Below, piece by piece: positions 59,774-64,000 of a stretch of DNA of 64,000 bases. Location of the stretch: the NCBI GenBank assembly GCA_019634925.1, contig JAHCAL010000002.1, forward strand, positions 248,001 to 312,000. The letters are read 5' to 3'. The stretch's first letter is position 1. Every line of letters begins with the position of its first letter. A program made the translations under genes and the position numbers. The notes under the pieces were generated by a model, which saw only the letters and a list, made by a program, of their open reading frames with translations, had not been told where the DNA came from and did no database searches. The stretch is from Pseudomonadales bacterium. GTDB lineage: Bacteria > Pseudomonadota > Gammaproteobacteria > Pseudomonadales > Azotimanducaceae.

Positions 59774-60652
59774 CTACGGCGTCGATACGCGCTGCTGATC
59801 GCGAGCGGCAGCCAGTTCCCGCTCGAAGTCCGCTTCGAAACGATCGATCAGCGCAGTGAAGCCTTGCGGATCGACGAACGGATTCGCCGTGGGACTGCCG
59901 CGTGCGGCATCCCGTTTCTCGAGCAGGCCGAAGAACTCGGGGTGCGGCGCGAGCGGCACGTCGACCGCCAGCGTCCTGGCCCGCGCGAAAGTCGCGCGGT
60001 AGTCGTCGACGATCCCCGGGTACTGCGGTGGATCCGCCAGGCGATTCGCGGCAACGCTGGCCGAACAGAATACGAGTACCTGCCGCTCCGCCGCGCCGTC
60101 CCGCGCAGTGATGCCCCAAGAGGAACAGCCGCGCGTGTGCCCGGGCGTGTGGTGCAGGGTCAGCCTGCGGCCGCCCAGTTCGACGATGTCGCCATTCTCG
60201 AGCACGCGGTCGACCGCGACCGGCGGCGCGCGCCAGGCCTCGACCGCCTCGCTGCCGAGGTAGAATCCGCCCTCCAGCGCGCTCACGTCGCCCGCGTGAG
60301 CGTACAGCACGGCACCCGAGCGGCGCTTCAGTTCGGCGAGGCCGCCGGAATGATCGAAGTGCGCATGGGTGTTGAGCAGGATACGCACGTCACGCAGGTC
60401 GAAGCCGAGCTGCGCGACGCTGACTGCCACCTGGGGCGCGTTCTCGGGCAGCCCGCCGTCGATCAGGATGTGTCCATCCGGCGTCGTGACCAGGTACACG
60501 CCGAGCCCTGCCGAACCCACGTAGTAGATCCCGTCCATGACGTGGAACGGCTCGGTGGCCTCGAGCCACGGCGGCGGCCAACCGCTCGCCTGGACGGGCA
60601 GGCAGACCACGGCACAGAACGCCACGAGCAGAAATCCATCCACGTACGTCAT
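59774..60652 (-). CDS. subclass B3-type metallo-beta-lactamase family protein
   Basis: The 292-residue protein has a signal peptide (VDGFLLVAFCAVVCLPVQASG) and an MBL fold. The zinc ligands of subclass B3 are all visible: His96, His98, Asp100 and His101 in NTHAHFDHSGG, His172 in TPGHTRGCSSW and His237 in APHPEFF. ANRLADPPQYPGIVDDYRATF is the typical B3 segment between them. Members hydrolyse beta-lactams, carbapenems included, but environmental homologs can have other or weak activities. Its ATG overlaps the stop of the PhnB-like gene (ATGA). It converges with the acyltransferase gene. Confidence 0.88.
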   Translation of the reverse strand: MTYVDGFLLVAFCAVVCLPVQASGWPPPWLEATEPFHVMDGIYYVGSAGLGVYLVTTPDGHILIDGGLPENAPQVAVSVAQLGFDLRDVRILLNTHAHFDHSGGLAELKRRSGAVLYAHAGDVSALEGGFYLGSEAVEAWRAPPVAVDRVLENGDIVELGGRRLTLHHTPGHTRGCSSWGITARDGAAERQVLVFCSASVAANRLADPPQYPGIVDDYRATFARARTLAVDVPLAPHPEFFGLLEKRDAARGSPTANPFVDPQGFTALIDRFEADFERELAAARDQQRVSTP

Positions 60653-61131
60653 GCGGTTATCCCACCTGCCCGAAAGGCCTTCTCGAGCGCTGCGATGTCG
60701 ATCCTGCGCATCCGGAGCATGGCCGCCTGCGCACGCTCGGCGCCCGCGCGGTTCGCATCGCCGAGCAGCCTCGGCAGCGCCTCCGGGATGATCTGCCAGG
60801 ACACACCGAACCGGTCCGTGAGCCAGCCGCACATGCTCTCCTCGCCGCCGTCCGCGACGAGCGCGTCCCACAACCGGTCGGTCTCAGCCTGGTCCCTGGT
60901 CAGTACCGAGATGGATGCCGCCGGTGTGAGCCGGTAGTGAGGACCGCCGGTGAGGATCATCATCGGCACGCCGCCGAGGGTGAACTCCACCACCATGGGA
61001 TCCTCGCGGTTGCCGTGTTCCAGCACTGCGTCGATGCGGCTGTCGGGCAGCAGCCGGACGTAGTATTCCGCGGCCGCGCGCCCGCCCTTGTCGAACCACA
61101 GGCAGACACGCACTTTCTTCTCGAGTCCGGC
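60649..61131 (-). CDS. PhnB-like VOC family protein
   Basis: The 160-residue protein has the PhnB/DUF1338-like VOC pattern (VCLWFDKGGRAAAEYYVRLLPDSRID, VEFTLGGVPMMILTGGPHYRL, MCGWLTDRFGVSWQIIPEALPRLL). The frame opens at a GTG at 61149, but GGAGGA lies eight bases before the GTG at 61131, which is therefore preferred. It overlaps the metallo-beta-lactamase start by 4 bp, so both come from one transcript. Function is unknown; related proteins are sometimes linked to antibiotic binding, but this one has no evidence for it. Confidence 0.82.
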   Translation of the reverse strand, partial: AGLEKKVRVCLWFDKGGRAAAEYYVRLLPDSRIDAVLEHGNREDPMVVEFTLGGVPMMILTGGPHYRLTPAASISVLTRDQAETDRLWDALVADGGEESMCGWLTDRFGVSWQIIPEALPRLLGDANRAGAERAQAAMLRMRRIDIAALEKAFRAGGITA

Positions 61132-61214
61132 CACGATCAGTTCCTCCACCTATTGAACAGCACCACGACCCGGAGCCGCAGCACCAGGCCGTGTCCCGCC
61201 GGCCGCCGGTCCGG

Positions 61215-62762
61215 TCAGGCCGATGCCACGACCAGGCCGGTCTCCGGCGTGATGCGCATGTGCGTGAGCGTCTTGTCCGCGTGCCGCATCCGCCAGGAGA
61301 GCAACGCACGCGCCTGCTCCGACAACGTACCGGCGCACGCGGGGTCGCCGGCCCGATCCACCCGCTCCGCAGGATCGGTCTCGAGATCGAACAGGAGCGG
61401 CGCGAGCGCGGTAAAGTGCACGTACTTCCAGCGCCGCGTGCGGCGCACGTTCAGCGTGCACTGGTCCATGTGCAACCCGAGCGCTTCTTCGGCTTCACCG
61501 AACACCGGGTCGCGGAAGTCGAACTCCCAGTGCACGGCGTCGCGCCAGTCGCCCGGGACGCGGCCCGAGTGCATCAGCGGGAGCAGCGATCGTCCGTCGC
61601 ACTGGCGCGGCGCGGGCCGCCCGATCCAGTCGAGCAGGGTCGGCATGAGGTCGACGTGCTCGGTGAAGACGTCGAACACGCGCCCTCGGGACGCGTCGGC
61701 CCGCGCGTCCGGATCGCGCACGATCAGCGGCACGTGGTAGGACTGGTCGAAATAGCCGGCCTTGCCGAGCATCCAGTGGTCGCCCATCTGTTCGCCGTGG
61801 TCCGAGGTCAGCACGATCAGCGTGCGCGACCAGTCGCCGTTGCGCTTCATGACTTCGAAGAGTCGCGCGAGATTGTCATCGACCTCGTTCATCAGCCCGT
61901 AGTAGCTCGCCTGCAGCATGCCGTGCCGGATGGGATCGGCCGGTGAAGCATTGCGGTGTCCCGACAGGAACCAGCGCAGCCAGGGGTGCTGCGCGCCTTC
62001 GGCATCCGGGTCCGCGGCTCGGACGCAGCCCGGCAGGTCGGCGAGCGCGTAACGCGTGTTGTACGGCGCCGGCGCGATCCACGGCGGATGTGGACGGACC
62101 AGCGAGAGGTGCGCCATCCAGCCGGGTGCTGCGTCGGGCAGCGCACCGGCGTGCTGTTCGCCGATCCAGTCGAGCAGCGCGTCCACCATGAACCGTGTGT
62201 CGGAGTGTTCGGCGGCAAAGCGCAGCGGGCGCGGCTGTCCGGCCGCCTGCCAGCGGGGATCTTCGTCGCGCATCAGGTAGGTGAACTGCGCGTCGTCGGG
62301 CAGCCCGTCGTAGCCGCGCGCGGCGAGCCACTCGCGCCAGCGCGTGCAATCGGTGCCCATGGGCAGGACGTGGTCCATACCGGGCAGCGGTCCTTCGTCG
62401 GTCAGCATGAACGGATGATCGGCGGGAAACTCGCGCGGATCGCGCGCCGTGTGCGTGTAGCCGAACAGGGCCGGCGCATAACCCGCCGCCCGCGCTTCCA
62501 GCGCCCAGTTGGTGAAGCGCCGGTCGAGCGGCGTGCCGTTGGTGCCGCAGCGATGGTTCAGCAGGTACATGCCGGTATGGATCGACGCCCGGCTGGGGCC
62601 GCACGGCACCGCGTTCGCATAGTGTGCGGAGAACTGTGCCGCGTCGCCCGCGAAGGCGTCGAGATGCGGCGTCTGCACGAGCGGATGACCGAGCCGCGAC
62701 AGGCAGTCGCCCCGCCACTGGTCGACGGTGATGAACAGGACGTTGCGCAGATCCTGGCGCAT
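61215..62762 (-). CDS. type I sulfatase / phosphonate monoester hydrolase family protein
   Basis: The 515-residue alkaline-phosphatase-superfamily enzyme has the formylglycine motif CGPSR (Cys54) and downstream ASIHTGMYLLNHR. FITVDQWRGD supplies the first metal ligands, and SDHGEQMGDHWMLGKAGYFDQS the second site. Cys54 must be oxidised to formylglycine by a maturase not in this window. No signal peptide is seen, so a cytoplasmic enzyme is likely; it resembles phosphonate monoester hydrolases in length. The ATG at 62762 removes a 35-residue upstream extension. It is divergent from the CoA-transferase gene. Confidence 0.9.
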   Translation of the reverse strand: MRQDLRNVLFITVDQWRGDCLSRLGHPLVQTPHLDAFAGDAAQFSAHYANAVPCGPSRASIHTGMYLLNHRCGTNGTPLDRRFTNWALEARAAGYAPALFGYTHTARDPREFPADHPFMLTDEGPLPGMDHVLPMGTDCTRWREWLAARGYDGLPDDAQFTYLMRDEDPRWQAAGQPRPLRFAAEHSDTRFMVDALLDWIGEQHAGALPDAAPGWMAHLSLVRPHPPWIAPAPYNTRYALADLPGCVRAADPDAEGAQHPWLRWFLSGHRNASPADPIRHGMLQASYYGLMNEVDDNLARLFEVMKRNGDWSRTLIVLTSDHGEQMGDHWMLGKAGYFDQSYHVPLIVRDPDARADASRGRVFDVFTEHVDLMPTLLDWIGRPAPRQCDGRSLLPLMHSGRVPGDWRDAVHWEFDFRDPVFGEAEEALGLHMDQCTLNVRRTRRWKYVHFTALAPLLFDLETDPAERVDRAGDPACAGTLSEQARALLSWRMRHADKTLTHMRITPETGLVVASA

Positions 62763-62869
62763 GCACGCGCTCCCGGGCAGTTCGAGACGCCGACAGCCTA
62801 GCACGATCGGATTGCGTCGGGCGCACCGGTCGGCTACAACCCTGTCGTGACCAGCAACTTGGAGCACAC

Positions 62870-64000
62870 ATGAGCAGCACGGGCCCTCTCGCAGGCATCC
62901 GGGTGGTGGATCTCTCGGTGATGATCTCCGGCCCGCTCGCCGGGATGATGCTGGCCGACCAGGGCGCGGACGTGATCAAGGTCGAGTCACCCGGGCTCGG
63001 CGACATCATGCGTTTCCTCGGCAGCAGCAAGGGCGGCGTGACCGGCATCTTCGTCAACAACAACCGTGGCAAGCGTTCGCTCGTGCTGGACCTCAAGAAG
63101 CCGAGCGGGGTCGAGGTTCTGAAGAAACTGGTCGCCGAGGCGGACGTCCTGATCCAGAACTTCCGCCCCGGTGCCATGGAGCGCCTCGGCCTCGGTTACG
63201 ACGATCTCGCGCGCATCAACCCCGACCTGATCTATACCTCGATTTCCGGCTACGGCCCCGACGGACCGTCCAGCCACCGGCGCGTCTACGACAACGTGAT
63301 CCAGGCGGCCTCCGGGCTCGCCGCGGTGCAGACGGACCCTGCCACCGGGATTCCTTCGATGTACCGGACGCTCGTCTGCGACAAGACCACGGCCTACACC
63401 GCGGCGCAGGCGATCACCGCCGCGCTCTACGCACGCGCGACCGGCAAGGCGCGCGGCCAGCACATCGTGCTGGCCATGCTCGACGCGGCCATCGCGTTCA
63501 TGTGGCCCGATTCCGCGATGGACGCGGTGCTGCTGGACGATGACGTGCGTCGCGCGCCGACCATCGGCGAGAACTACGCCGTGACCCGCCTCGCCGACGG
63601 CTTCGTGTCCGCCGGCGCGGTCACCGATGCGGAATTCAAGGGTCTCTGTGCAGCACTCGGACATCCGGAGATGGCCGAGGACCCGCGCTTCGCGACCACC
63701 GCCGCGCGCACCCAGCACATGCTCGACATGGTGACGCTGATGCGCCGGTACGCGGAGGAAACCACGGTCGGTCAGTTTCTGGCCGGTGCCGAGACCCACG
63801 ACGTACCGGCGTCGCCGATCCGGCGCCTCGAAGACCTGCCGGACGATCCGCAGGTCATGCACAACGCGGTGTTCGTGGAACGGGAACATCCGGCAGCGGG
63901 CCGCGTGCGAGAGCCGAGACCCGCCGCGCGCCTGTCGGCAACGCCACAACGTGTCGGTGCGCCGGCGCCCGGCTTCGGCGAGCACAGCGACGCGATCGTG
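62870..64000 (+). CDS. CaiB/BaiF (class III) CoA-transferase, 3' end outside window
   Basis: The open frame of 377 codons runs to the right edge without a stop. It starts PLAGIRVVDLSVMISGPLAGM and has LADQGADVIKVESPG, NNRGKRSLVLDLK, ADVLIQNFRPGAMERLGLGY and YTSISGYGPDGP, all signatures of class III CoA-transferases. Such enzymes move CoA between a donor thioester and a carboxylate. GGAG five bases before the ATG supports the start. Full members have about 390-400 residues, so only a few codons are missing. It fits the acyl-CoA theme of the window. Confidence 0.92.
   Translation, partial: MSSTGPLAGIRVVDLSVMISGPLAGMMLADQGADVIKVESPGLGDIMRFLGSSKGGVTGIFVNNNRGKRSLVLDLKKPSGVEVLKKLVAEADVLIQNFRPGAMERLGLGYDDLARINPDLIYTSISGYGPDGPSSHRRVYDNVIQAASGLAAVQTDPATGIPSMYRTLVCDKTTAYTAAQAITAALYARATGKARGQHIVLAMLDAAIAFMWPDSAMDAVLLDDDVRRAPTIGENYAVTRLADGFVSAGAVTDAEFKGLCAALGHPEMAEDPRFATTAARTQHMLDMVTLMRRYAEETTVGQFLAGAETHDVPASPIRRLEDLPDDPQVMHNAVFVEREHPAAGRVREPRPAARLSATPQRVGAPAPGFGEHSDAIV

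Noticed and set aside
1..64000. CRISPR arrays, tRNA or rRNA genes, prophage or intact insertion sequence
   Set aside because: No regularly spaced repeats, cloverleaf sequences, ribosomal RNA stretches or transposase/integrase products were recognised on either strand.

Overview
The window is GC-rich (roughly two thirds by eye), densely coding chromosomal DNA. It holds 55 recognisable protein-coding genes, two of them cut by the window edges, and one gene remnant. No rRNA, tRNA, CRISPR array, phage module or intact insertion sequence was seen. SlyX, a DUF2058 protein, soluble transhydrogenase (SthA), an LpxL-type acyltransferase, TonB-dependent uptake and many acyl-CoA enzymes point to an environmental gammaproteobacterium that degrades lipid- or terpenoid-like compounds (Steroidobacterales/Nevskiales-like lifestyle). 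That placement is an inference.

Layout. 1-4.6 kb: end of a MATE transporter, an exported methionine sulfoxide reductase pair (msrB-msrA), and two CNNM/CorC membrane proteins on the other strand. 4.8-8 kb (minus): class II aldolase, a phosphotransferase, a DUF924 protein and an HPP membrane protein. 8.2-11.5 kb: a GAF-PAS4-GGDEF-EAL cyclic-di-GMP protein. 11.7-16.4 kb: acyl-CoA dehydrogenase, two enoyl-CoA hydratases, a DUF2058 protein and a second phosphotransferase. 16.5-23.5 kb: a PhyH-type dioxygenase, then luciferase-like monooxygenase, cyclase-type hydrolase, TetR regulator, TonB receptor and VOC protein. Two near-identical ATAAC-N4-GTTAT operators precede the two transcription units of this block. 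This is the most system-like part of the window.

23.7-31.4 kb: M48 lipoprotein protease, a questin-oxidase-like protein divergent from a CYP153-like P450, an AsmA protein, an LpxL-like acyltransferase and a lytic transglycosylase-like protein. 31.5-35.3 kb: a periplasmic binding protein overlapping a membrane HAMP-PAS-PAS-GGDEF-EAL protein, an apparent sensor module. 35.4-43.2 kb: exported arginase-like protein, SlyX, HDOD protein, SthA, aldo/keto reductase, nitroreductase, RecQ and glutathione peroxidase. A short repeat supplies the stop codons of the last two. 43.3-47 kb (minus): LytTR response regulator, its LytS-type kinase, and a Tat-exported carotenoid oxygenase with a DUF2141 protein.

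47-57.4 kb: acyl-CoA ligase, AraC regulator divergent from a TTC38-like TPR protein, unknown membrane protein, MocR regulator divergent from a PaaI thioesterase, a deleted TTC38-like pseudogene, amidase, alpha/beta hydrolase and a third enoyl-CoA hydratase. 57.8-64 kb: OafA/SGNH acyltransferase, a subclass B3-type metallo-beta-lactamase overlapping a PhnB-like protein, a type I sulfatase and the start of a CaiB/BaiF CoA-transferase.

Together the genes suggest uptake of a hydrophobic substrate by the TonB receptor. Oxygenases (PhyH, luciferase-like, P450, questin-oxidase-like) would then attack it, followed by hydrolysis, CoA activation and beta-oxidation. The substrate cannot be read from the sequence.
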